In this document: positions 1 to 5,113 of the stretch, in pieces
Layout: every line of letters begins with the position of its first letter
Numbering within the stretch: the stretch's first letter is position 1
Assembly (NCBI GenBank): GCA_964486145.1
Contig: CAZAMT010000298.1
Location: 1 to 5,113 of the forward strand
Source of the DNA: CAZAMT01 sp964486145
GTDB taxonomy: Bacteria > Bacteroidota > Bacteroidia > Bacteroidales > JAAAOM01
Reading direction: 5' to 3'
DNA length: 5,113 nucleotides
Notes under the pieces: generated by a model
What the model was told of the DNA's origin: nothing
The model's input: only the letters and a program-made list of their open reading frames with translations
Databases searched by the model: none
Program-made: the position numbers and the translations under genes

Positions 1-215
1 CCTTTAATAATCATGTGCGTGTGTTTTTAAAATATAATCATGGTCTGTTTCATGTTTTTAGTTTTTATTAAATCTGAAAGTTAGGAAAAAACGACTGAAG
101 CACGCGCGAATATCTAAAAAAAAATAAATGGTTCATTTCAATTTTGACCAAAGCAGTAACTTTTTAATATCCCCATAGTATATGAGAACAATTGAAAATT
201 CATAAACAAAATATC
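1..215. other. Non-coding leader upstream of the first gene
   Basis: No reading frame of useful length is present on either strand, and the stretch is AT-rich with several A and T runs. The octamer CAATTTTG at 139-146 matches five of the six fixed positions of the Bacteroidota -7 element TAnnTTTG, so it is a weak promoter candidate for the gene at 216. No TTTG lies at the expected -33 distance. A four-codon minus-strand reading frame starting at base 14 runs off the left edge and could be the start of a divergent gene, but it is too short to call. Confidence 0.5.
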
Positions 216-626
216 ATGACAAAAAAAATTCTTTATGTTGTTATATTCTTCTTTATATCAAGTAGTTTAACCTTATTTGGCCAGAGATATGAACCCAAAA
301 AAGTACCGTCGTTCCCACGGAATATACAGAAACTGGCACAAGAGGTATACAATGAGCTAAAGAAAACGGGTAAACCCATTGAAGTTTTTGAAAGGGAAGT
401 ATTTGCATTGGACGCAAATGATTCTGATATTTTCGAGTTTTTCGCTCATAAAAAGATAGGCAAATCCGGGGAAAGGTCATGCAGATTTTTGGTTATCGAC
501 GGAGAAGTTTATTATGCACGTTTGATAGACGCGGAAACAGGCAAAAATGCTCAGGGTGTGCTTTATGAAGATATGTCGGATAAATGGGATCGCTATGTAA
601 AGGAAAAGGAAAGGGAAAACAGATAG
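216..626 (+). CDS. Small exported protein of unknown function
   Basis: This gene encodes a 136-residue protein I do not recognise. Residues 1-22 look like a Sec signal peptide: lysines at 3-4, a hydrophobic core at about 5-21, and a likely cleavage at G22/Q23. The mature part is about 114 residues, soluble and rich in Lys and Glu, with one cysteine (C89), so no internal disulfide is expected. It has an amphipathic helical stretch at about 36-50, a mixed middle, and a hydrophobic beta-like segment near 90-102 (RFLVIDGEVYYAR). There is no lipobox cysteine, so a periplasmic or secreted protein is more likely than a lipoprotein. I chose ATG 216 over an in-frame TTG at 192 because it puts the basic residues directly before the hydrophobic core. 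The gene appears monocistronic, since a candidate terminator follows. Confidence 0.75.
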   Translation: MTKKILYVVIFFFISSSLTLFGQRYEPKKVPSFPRNIQKLAQEVYNELKKTGKPIEVFEREVFALDANDSDIFEFFAHKKIGKSGERSCRFLVIDGEVYYARLIDAETGKNAQGVLYEDMSDKWDRYVKEKERENR

Positions 627-648
627 CATAATAAAATATTTTTACTTG

Positions 649-656
649 TAAATTTG
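649..656 (+). promoter_or_regulatory. Possible -7 promoter element for the membrane-protein gene
   Basis: TAAATTTG is an exact match to the Bacteroidota primary-sigma -7 consensus TAnnTTTG. It lies 77 bases before the ATG at 734. No TTTG is found at the usual -33 distance, and the site touches the start of the terminator hairpin at 655. A chance match in AT-rich DNA is quite possible. Confidence 0.3.
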
Positions 657-689
657 CCATGGTAGAACAAATCATGGTACATTTTTTTT
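655..689 (+). terminator. Candidate intrinsic terminator after the exported-protein gene
   Basis: Bases 655-663 (TGCCATGGT) pair with 671-679 (ATCATGGTA) over nine positions, two of them G-U wobbles, around a seven-base loop. A run of eight T follows at 682-689. The hairpin starts 28 bases after the stop codon and has the form of a rho-independent terminator. It is only moderately GC-rich, so efficiency is uncertain. It would separate the exported-protein gene from the membrane-protein gene. Confidence 0.6.
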
Positions 690-733
690 AAATTAGCATC
701 AAACCCATCAATTAAACTAAAATTAAAGCTACT

Positions 734-1435
734 ATGAGTAAAAAGAAAATTATTAAATGGACAGGTATTTTTGGATTAATGGGTGGATTTTTACTGCTCT
801 TTGAAATTCCGTTATGGATTATGCCCGGGGATGCCGGACCAATTAGCAATGCATTATTGCATAGCACATTTCTTAATAAAATAAATACGATTGCGTTTAC
901 CAGGATTTTTATGGACATGCTGATGTATATGTGTTGGATGATATTATTTATTGGATTAAGGCAACTGATTATTTTCAAAGATAAAGAATTTGAATGGATT
1001 GGAACTTTGTCGGTAGCTGCTGGTGTTGTTTGGTGGAGCGTAAGTCTTGTTGCTGATGGCCTGGAAGGAGCCGCTGTTCTGTTATCATTGGAAGAAAATG
1101 TAAATGTAGAAAGTGTAAAAACTTTGGTTTACGGAACATTGCTTATCTATAACGGGTCCATTGCTTTCGCGGTAACTGGTTTTTATATGGCTACCGTGGG
1201 TTATGCGATTCTGGCAACGAACATTTTGCCGCGATGGATTGGCTGGTTCAGTTGGTTCAGTTTTATAACATGTATTTTAGCAATACCTGCAATGTATGGA
1301 GGAGAAGCAGATACGTATGGGTTTTATAATGTGGCCGGTTGGGGGCCAACAATTGTAGCAAATGTACCACCGTTAATCTGGATTTTTGCGGTGAGTATAA
1401 AAATGATTCAAACGAGCAAAAGTGATTTTGATTGA
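734..1435 (+). CDS. Six-helix integral membrane protein, DUF4386-like
   Basis: This gene encodes a 233-residue inner-membrane protein of unknown function. Hydrophobic segments that could span the membrane lie at about 7-30, 57-80, 88-110, 133-160, 168-188 and 203-222. The N-terminus is short and basic (SKKK) and the C-terminus is short and polar. The phrase LPRWIGWFSW (165-174), just before a helix, and the overall helix spacing recall DUF4386-type and similar small membrane proteins; this is a resemblance by eye only. Acidic residues beside helices (D61, D108, E111) and tryptophan pairs (W100, W101) are visible, but no known catalytic or transport motif is. There is no cleavable signal peptide. 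The ATG at 734 follows an A-rich leader without a Shine-Dalgarno, as is usual in this phylum. The gene converges on the tRNA nucleotidyltransferase gene, so the two are not co-transcribed. Confidence 0.85.
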   Translation: MSKKKIIKWTGIFGLMGGFLLLFEIPLWIMPGDAGPISNALLHSTFLNKINTIAFTRIFMDMLMYMCWMILFIGLRQLIIFKDKEFEWIGTLSVAAGVVWWSVSLVADGLEGAAVLLSLEENVNVESVKTLVYGTLLIYNGSIAFAVTGFYMATVGYAILATNILPRWIGWFSWFSFITCILAIPAMYGGEADTYGFYNVAGWGPTIVANVPPLIWIFAVSIKMIQTSKSDFD

Positions 1436-1556
1436 ATGGGAGTGATGTATCAAATTACACTTCCTAAGGGGGGATAAAAAGTTTTAAATTTTATATCAAT
1501 AAACCATGAAGGTTGTAAGCAATTTGATAAAAAATATCCTGTAAGAACATGGCAGA
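1436..1556. other. Convergent intergenic region with a weak hairpin
   Basis: These 121 bases separate two genes that end facing each other. Bases 1438-1444 (GGGAGTG) can pair with 1458-1464 (CACTTCC) over seven positions with one G-U wobble and a 13-base loop, starting three bases after the membrane-protein stop codon. Neither strand has a T run directly after it, so a standard intrinsic terminator is not supported. A run of six G (1468-1473) follows. No gene is seen here. Confidence 0.4.
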
Positions 1557-2972
1557 CTAATTGTTTTGCTGTGGCTTTAGTCCGAGCATGGCACCTTTTT
1601 TTAGCATCAGAGCATAGGCCTCATCATAATTGTTATGAATTTCGCCTTCAAGTATTGCTTCCTTAATGGTATTTTTTATAATACCAACTTCTCTGCTGGG
1701 TTTGATGTTGAATGTTTGCATAATGGTTTCACCGGTAACCGGAGGCTGGAAATTCCTGACTTTGTCCTTTTCTTCGATGGAAACCAGCTTTTCCCTCACC
1801 ATTTCAAAGTTTTTAAGGTATTTTTTTACTTTGCTTTCATTTTTTGAAGTAATATCGGCTTCGCATAACTGCATAAGGTCATCAACATCATCTCCTGCAT
1901 CGAAGAGTAAGCGGCGAACGGCCGAATCAGTTACTTCCTCTTCAGCAAGGGCAATGGGACGAAGATGAAGTTGCACAAGTTTTTGAACGTATTTCATCTT
2001 ATCATTCATGGGTAGACGCATGCGTTTGAATAAACCGGGAACCATTTTTGCTCCCAGAAAATCATGACCGTGAAAGGTCCATCCCTGGCCGTCAATGTAT
2101 TTTTTGGTACGTGGTTTTCCAATGTCATGCAGCAATGCTGCCCACCGCAACCATAAATTGTCTGATTGTTTACAGAGGTTATCCAACACCTCGATGGTGT
2201 GATAAAAATTGTCTTTGTGTTGCTGCCCTTTAACCGTATCTACGCCTTTTAAATTATCAATCTCGGGCAAAATCAGTTTTAACAATCCTGATGCTTCAAG
2301 CAGTTTAAATCCTGTTGAAGGTTGATCACTCATCATGATTTTATGAAGTTCATCGGAGATACGTTCAAATGAAACGATGTTTATCCGCGAATGATTTTTT
2401 TTGATTGCCGCGAATGTTTTTGGTTCAATCTGAAAGTGCAATTGAGCTGAAAAACGTATTCCACGGATCATACGTAACGGGTCGTCGGAGAAGGTTATGT
2501 GAGGATCCAGGGGAGTACGGATTATTTGGTTTTCCAGATCTCGCAGTCCTCCGAAGGGATCAATTAGTTCGCCATAATTGTGTTTATTGAGACTTAAAGC
2601 AAGGGCATTGATGGTGAAATCCCGTCGATTTTGATCATCTTCAAGGGTGCCGTTTTCTACCACTGGTTTGCGGGAATCTTCATTGTATGATTCTTTGCGT
2701 GCCCCAACAAACTCTATTTCAAGATCATTGTAACGCAACATAGCTGTTCCGAACCTTTTAAACACCGTTACTTTCGTGTTTTTGCCAATGGCTGTTGCAA
2801 CCTTTCCCGCAAGCTCAATGCCACTGCCAACCACAACGATATCAATATCTTTGGATGGCCGTTGAAGAAGCATATCACGCACAAATCCGCCGATAACAAA
2901 TGCTTCTTTCTTTTCAGAAGTAATGATGTTGGATATGATATGGAAAATTTTATTATCTTTAAATATCTTCAT
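1557..2972 (-). CDS. cca: CCA-adding tRNA nucleotidyltransferase with HD domain
   Basis: This 471-residue cytosolic enzyme belongs to the class II nucleotidyltransferase family, which adds or repairs the CCA 3' end of tRNA using CTP and ATP. The N-terminal head has the nucleotidyltransferase signature: GG at 28-29, RD at 32-33 and the metal-binding pair D42/D44 in KDIDIV. RRDFTINAL at 116-124, DPFGG at 138-142 and DDPLRMIRGIRF at 163-174 follow and match the conserved NTP-recognition and neck motifs. The DDxxR form at 163-167 stands in for the usual EDxxR. An HD-type domain comes next, with H258, the H282-D283 pair in LLHDIGK, and H301/H303. The rest is the helical tRNA-binding tail. The length is somewhat above the roughly 410 residues of E. 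coli Cca, as expected for the HD-containing form in this phylum. I chose the ATG at 2972 over an in-frame TTG at 2987 because it is the stronger start codon. CC-only or A-only adding paralogues and poly(A) polymerase share these motifs, so exact specificity is inferred. Confidence 0.93.
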   Translation of the reverse strand: MKIFKDNKIFHIISNIITSEKKEAFVIGGFVRDMLLQRPSKDIDIVVVGSGIELAGKVATAIGKNTKVTVFKRFGTAMLRYNDLEIEFVGARKESYNEDSRKPVVENGTLEDDQNRRDFTINALALSLNKHNYGELIDPFGGLRDLENQIIRTPLDPHITFSDDPLRMIRGIRFSAQLHFQIEPKTFAAIKKNHSRINIVSFERISDELHKIMMSDQPSTGFKLLEASGLLKLILPEIDNLKGVDTVKGQQHKDNFYHTIEVLDNLCKQSDNLWLRWAALLHDIGKPRTKKYIDGQGWTFHGHDFLGAKMVPGLFKRMRLPMNDKMKYVQKLVQLHLRPIALAEEEVTDSAVRRLLFDAGDDVDDLMQLCEADITSKNESKVKKYLKNFEMVREKLVSIEEKDKVRNFQPPVTGETIMQTFNIKPSREVGIIKNTIKEAILEGEIHNNYDEAYALMLKKGAMLGLKPQQNN

Positions 2973-3006
2973 ATGTAAATATGACAATTTGTTATATTTC
3001 AGGTGA

Positions 3007-3014
3007 CAAAATTA
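3007..3014 (-). promoter_or_regulatory. -7 promoter element for the tRNA nucleotidyltransferase gene
   Basis: On the minus strand these bases read TAATTTTG, an exact TAnnTTTG match, 34 bases before the ATG. Transcription would begin near base 3000 and give a leader of roughly 28 bases. A clear TTTG at the -33 distance is missing, which is common because that element is often degenerate. Confidence 0.45.
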
Positions 3015-3030
3015 CAATTTATTCAATTTA

Positions 3031-3059
3031 TTTGTTACTTCTGGCAAAAAATACCGTTG
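3031..3059 (+). promoter_or_regulatory. Candidate promoter for the thioredoxin gene
   Basis: TTTG at 3031-3034 is followed after 17 bases by TACCGTTG at 3052-3059, which matches five of six fixed positions of TAnnTTTG. The spacing is at the short end of the range reported for Bacteroidota -33/-7 promoters. It would give a leader of about 60 bases. The site lies back to back with the opposing -7 element at 3007-3014, so the two promoters would share a very small space. Confidence 0.35.
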
Positions 3060-3129
3060 GTACGGACTTTGAACCTAATGAGCCAATGACGGTTATTATA
3101 TTGTAGAACATAAATTAAATTAAAACATA

Positions 3130-3492
3130 ATGGTAGAGTTTTTAACAAAAGAAACATTTAAAGAAAAAGTTTTCAATTTTGAGGAAAATAAGGATTGGAA
3201 ATATGAAGGTGAAAAGCCTTGTTTAATCGACTTTTATGCTGACTGGTGTGGACCTTGTAAAATGGTAGCTCCAATTCTCGAAGAATTGTCTGATGAATAC
3301 AACGGAAAGTTAAATATATATAAAATTGATACAGAACAGGAACGGGAACTGGCTGGTATGTTTGGAATTCAGAGCATACCTTCGCTGTTGTTCGTACCTA
3401 CCGAAGGTCAACCACAAATGGCTATGGGAGCATTACCAAAGGATTCGTTCAAAAAGGCTATCAAAGATGTGTTGAACGTTGAGGAAGAATAG
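3130..3492 (+). CDS. trxA: Thioredoxin
   Basis: This 120-residue cytosolic thioredoxin reduces protein disulfides through the redox pair C40/C43 in WCGPC (39-43); oxidised thioredoxin is normally recycled by thioredoxin reductase. The classic features are present: the strand LIDFYADWCGPCKMVAPIL (32-50), D34 as the buried acid that assists the active site, the KIDTEQE strand (65-71), and cis-proline P84 in SIPSLLFV. There is no signal peptide or membrane anchor, which separates it from periplasmic TlpA/ResA-type proteins. At 120 residues it is slightly longer than the roughly 108 of E. coli TrxA; the extra length is a charged N-terminal segment at about 16-30 and an acidic C-terminal tail. A third cysteine, C31, lies just before the active-site strand. 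The gene is transcribed divergently from the tRNA nucleotidyltransferase gene and appears to be alone in its transcript. The ATG at 3130 follows an A-rich leader. Confidence 0.95.
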   Translation: MVEFLTKETFKEKVFNFEENKDWKYEGEKPCLIDFYADWCGPCKMVAPILEELSDEYNGKLNIYKIDTEQERELAGMFGIQSIPSLLFVPTEGQPQMAMGALPKDSFKKAIKDVLNVEEE

Positions 3493-3515
3493 TTTTTTGC
3501 TCAACATATATAAAT

Positions 3516-3570
3516 ACGATTGCCCGGAGAGTAATTTTTGGGCTGGCGCGTTTATCCCGGCCTGAATCGT
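3516..3570 (+). repeat. Nested inverted repeat in a GC-rich patch
   Basis: The outer arms ACGATT (3516-3521) and AATCGT (3565-3570) are perfect complements. Inside, GGGCTGG (3540-3546) can pair with CCGGCCT (3557-3563) over seven positions with two G-T wobbles and a ten-base loop. GCCC (3522-3525) can instead pair with GGGC (3540-3543), which competes with that hairpin. The element begins 24 bases after the thioredoxin stop codon. It could be the transcript's 3' structure, a dispersed intergenic repeat, or an unrelated small RNA; one copy cannot tell these apart. Confidence 0.4.
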
Positions 3571-3868
3571 GTGATGCCTGATATTTTTTTCTTTGCATTC
3601 CTTTTACAATTACTTGCTTGTCATTCAATCTGTTGCATAATTCTTTACGCGTATTTTATAAGCAACCCAGTCAAAGGTTTGATTTTTCTAACGTGTAAAT
3701 ACATAAGAAAGGAAAGGTTACAGCCATGAATACCCCAGGAAGAAATTTAGAGATAGTAATATGGAACATGTTGGCAAAGGAAATATGATACAATCCTTCA
3801 ACCTAATATTTATTTGTTGAGGAGAAAAGAAAACTTGGTTCGGTTAAAAAAATTCATAAACAAATTGA

Positions 3869-3876
3869 TAAATTTG
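3869..3876 (+). promoter_or_regulatory. Possible -7 promoter element for the regulator gene
   Basis: TAAATTTG is an exact TAnnTTTG match, with a leader of about 77 bases to the ATG at 3960. No TTTG is seen at the -33 distance. A second, weaker candidate, GACGTTTG at 3934-3941, matches five of six positions but is too close to the start codon for a normal leader. Confidence 0.3.
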
Positions 3877-3959
3877 AAATTGATTCAGAAAAACTCGGGT
3901 TTTCAACTACCTGAATACCATAAATGAAGAGTTGACGTTTGTTAAAATAAAATAGCTGA

Positions 3960-4814
3960 ATGAAGAACACGAGCTATATGACAAAAGATTTTCTCATTCT
4001 GACTGAGAATTTCAAACTAGATAAAAATATAGTGAAAGAAGTAAGCCTTGCAAAAGAGATGATCGGTTTTGTCTTTTATGCTTCAGGTAGTATATCCATA
4101 AATGTGTCAATAGATAAGAAGAAAAAAAAATATCTAAAACAAGCAGGAATAGCTTCTTCATTCTATTATGCGCCATTTAACAACACTACAATTCAGCATG
4201 AAATAGCCTCCGATAAGCCAATAAATAAGTTGAGCCTGTTTATTGAACCCAATAAACTAAAACAAATTGTTGGGGAAGAACAAACGCTTGAGAATATATT
4301 AAATCCCAAGGCACCTTTTGTTGGAGGAAATTCGATTTCATTGAATCCAGATATGTACTCCGCTATCGGTAAAATTATGAATTGTGAGTTTATCGGTACA
4401 TCTAAAACTCTAATGCTTGAAAGCCAGGCATTTGAATTATTAGCCAATTATTTGCATCAACTCAATATTCAAAAAGTTACTCAACAAAAATTAACAGCGG
4501 CGGATATCGATAAACTCCATTTTATCAAAGAACTCTTACATTCTCAAATCGAATCCCCACCTACATTAAATGAATTAGCTAAAATTTCAGGTTTAAATAC
4601 ATTTAAACTTAAAAATGGATTTAAAGAACTTTTTGGGCTACCAGTTTATCAATACATTAAAAACGAAAAATTGAAATTAGCCTTTAAAGCTATTCAAGAA
4701 AAGTACTATACTGTGCAAGAAGCAGCATGGATGACAGGATATACCAGCTTAGGGTCTTTTTCAAACGCTTTTTATGAAAAATTCGGAATAAGACCGAGTA
4801 GCATACAGAAATAA
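3960..4814 (+). CDS. AraC-family transcriptional regulator, PchR-like
   Basis: This 284-residue protein is a DNA-binding regulator with the AraC two-helix-turn-helix domain at its C-terminus. The first motif is at about 202-226 (TLNELAKISGLNTFKLKNGF, then KELFG). The second is at about 250-280 and includes GYTSLGSFSNAFYEKFGIRPSS with the conserved GY, F-x-x-F-x-x-x-F-G and P. The wording of the first motif, LAKISGLN followed by FKLKNGFKELFG, is typical of the PchR subgroup, whose founding member controls siderophore uptake in Pseudomonas; many Bacteroidota paralogues have unknown effectors. Residues 1-184 would be the sensor domain, a beta-rich region with no recognisable ligand motif. A stop codon lies immediately upstream in frame, so the start is ATG 3960, or less likely ATG 3978. 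There are no membrane segments, so the protein should be cytosolic. The next gene is co-directional 97 bases downstream and is a possible target. Confidence 0.9.
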   Translation: MKNTSYMTKDFLILTENFKLDKNIVKEVSLAKEMIGFVFYASGSISINVSIDKKKKKYLKQAGIASSFYYAPFNNTTIQHEIASDKPINKLSLFIEPNKLKQIVGEEQTLENILNPKAPFVGGNSISLNPDMYSAIGKIMNCEFIGTSKTLMLESQAFELLANYLHQLNIQKVTQQKLTAADIDKLHFIKELLHSQIESPPTLNELAKISGLNTFKLKNGFKELFGLPVYQYIKNEKLKLAFKAIQEKYYTVQEAAWMTGYTSLGSFSNAFYEKFGIRPSSIQK

Positions 4815-4870
4815 TACTTTTTGGATAAATCATACTCCTTATTGAATAAATACCTTGGCTGCGGATCATC

Positions 4871-4878
4871 TAATTTTG
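4871..4878 (+). promoter_or_regulatory. -7 promoter element for the exported protein at the right edge
   Basis: TAATTTTG is an exact TAnnTTTG match and leaves a leader of about 27 bases before the ATG at 4912, a typical layout. The nearest -33-like sequences are poorly spaced (ATTG at 4841-4844 is 26 bases away and CTTG at 4854-4857 is 13 away). A weak -33 would fit a promoter that needs an activator such as the AraC-type protein encoded just upstream, but that is inference. Confidence 0.45.
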
Positions 4879-4911
4879 TCTTGTTAATACATTAATTTTA
4901 ATAAGATAAAG

Positions 4912-5113
4912 ATGAATAAAAATCAATTACATTTCCAAATTCGGAGTGTATATTTTTACGCTGTTTTATTAGTATCTTTGTGGTCTGTCGAAGATACATT
5001 TGCTCAGGACACGGAACGGCCTAATACAATTCAAACACGCCTTTTCCCAACTTATAATAGTGATTTTAGTTATTTCTTTATGAGGCGTGACATGAAAATG
5101 TATGAACAAATGA
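4912..5113 (+). CDS. Exported protein, N-terminal part only (runs off the window)
   Basis: The first 67 codons of an open reading frame are present and the frame is still open at the right edge. Residues 1-31 form a probable signal peptide: basic and polar residues at 1-12, a hydrophobic core at about 13-24 (VYFYAVLLVSLW), and a likely cleavage at A31/Q32 in TFAQD, a common form in Bacteroidota. The mature start (from Q32) is polar and then aromatic-rich (FSYFFMRRDMKMY). There is no lipobox cysteine and no visible carboxypeptidase-like or plug domain, so I cannot say whether this is an outer-membrane receptor, another barrel or a soluble periplasmic protein. The ATG at 4912 follows an A-rich leader and an exact -7 element. 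Its place after a PchR-like regulator suggests possible control by it. Confidence 0.75.
   Translation, partial: MNKNQLHFQIRSVYFYAVLLVSLWSVEDTFAQDTERPNTIQTRLFPTYNSDFSYFFMRRDMKMYEQM

Larger units (their letters stand above)
3493..3959. other. 467-bp gap with a structured patch and no convincing gene
   Basis: The first part (3516-3580) is about 55% GC, well above the AT-rich surroundings, and is self-complementary. A run of seven T lies at 3584-3590. The remainder is ordinary AT-rich sequence. A 63-codon reading frame at 3538-3729 starts with TTG inside the structured patch and shows no family features. A 20-codon frame starts with ATG at 3726. Bases around 3811-3912 can be read for about 32 codons in one frame with Lys/Glu-rich content but no ATG start, so a gene remnant is conceivable and unproven. 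Confidence 0.45.

Noticed and set aside
1..14. Possible start of a divergent minus-strand gene at the left edge
   Set aside because: Only four codons are visible, so nothing can be supported.
1438..1464. Hairpin after the membrane-protein gene as an intrinsic terminator
   Set aside because: Seven pairs with a 13-base loop and no T run on either strand; kept only as a description of the convergent gap.
1635..2590. Several plus-strand reading frames of 61-100 codons inside the tRNA nucleotidyltransferase gene
   Set aside because: They lie antisense to a well-supported enzyme gene with intact motifs and show no protein family signal of their own.
3478..3505. GTTGAG/CTCAAC hairpin across the thioredoxin stop codon as a terminator
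   Set aside because: Only six pairs, a 16-base loop and no T run after it.
3538..3729. A 63-codon plus-strand reading frame after the thioredoxin gene
   Set aside because: It starts with TTG inside the inverted-repeat patch, its hydrophobic, Cys/Phe-rich translation has no family features, and no promoter or leader supports it.
3726..3788. A 20-codon reading frame starting with ATG
   Set aside because: Too short, with no recognisable features or supporting signals.
1..5113. CRISPR array, insertion sequence, tRNA or rRNA gene, phage or defence island
   Set aside because: No regular repeats and spacers, transposase motifs, cloverleaf-like pattern or defence-protein domains were seen on either strand.

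Overview
The window looks like a chromosomal stretch from a member of the Bacteroidota, perhaps an environmental Bacteroidia. The DNA is AT-rich. No start codon has a convincing Shine-Dalgarno sequence, and the leaders are A/T-rich instead. Exact copies of the Bacteroidota -7 promoter element TAnnTTTG sit in the right orientation ahead of four of the six genes. Two predicted exported proteins have signal peptides ending in G/Q or A/Q, a common style in this phylum. The protein families also fit: a Bacteroidota-type thioredoxin, an HD-domain CCA-adding enzyme and a PchR-like AraC regulator.

Layout from left to right. Bases 1-215 are a non-coding leader. Bases 216-626 encode a small exported protein of unknown function, followed by a good candidate intrinsic terminator (655-689). 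Bases 734-1435 encode a six-helix membrane protein that resembles DUF4386-type proteins. This gene converges on the tRNA nucleotidyltransferase gene (minus strand, 2972 down to 1557). The nucleotidyltransferase and a thioredoxin gene (3130-3492) are divergent and share a 157-bp promoter region. A 467-bp gap (3493-3959) follows; it holds a GC-rich, self-complementary patch at 3516-3570 and no convincing gene. Bases 3960-4814 encode an AraC/PchR-like regulator. Bases 4912-5113 are the first 67 codons of another exported protein that runs off the right edge.

The genes do not form one pathway. The nucleotidyltransferase (tRNA 3'-end maturation) and the thioredoxin (cytosolic disulfide reduction) are housekeeping functions. 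The two left-hand genes are uncharacterised. The regulator and the truncated exported protein are co-directional with a 97-bp gap and could be a regulator-target pair, but only position supports that.

I found no mobile element, CRISPR array, RNA gene of known type, or clear evidence for a new biological system. The items most worth checking are the structured patch after the thioredoxin gene and the partner of the PchR-like regulator beyond the right edge.
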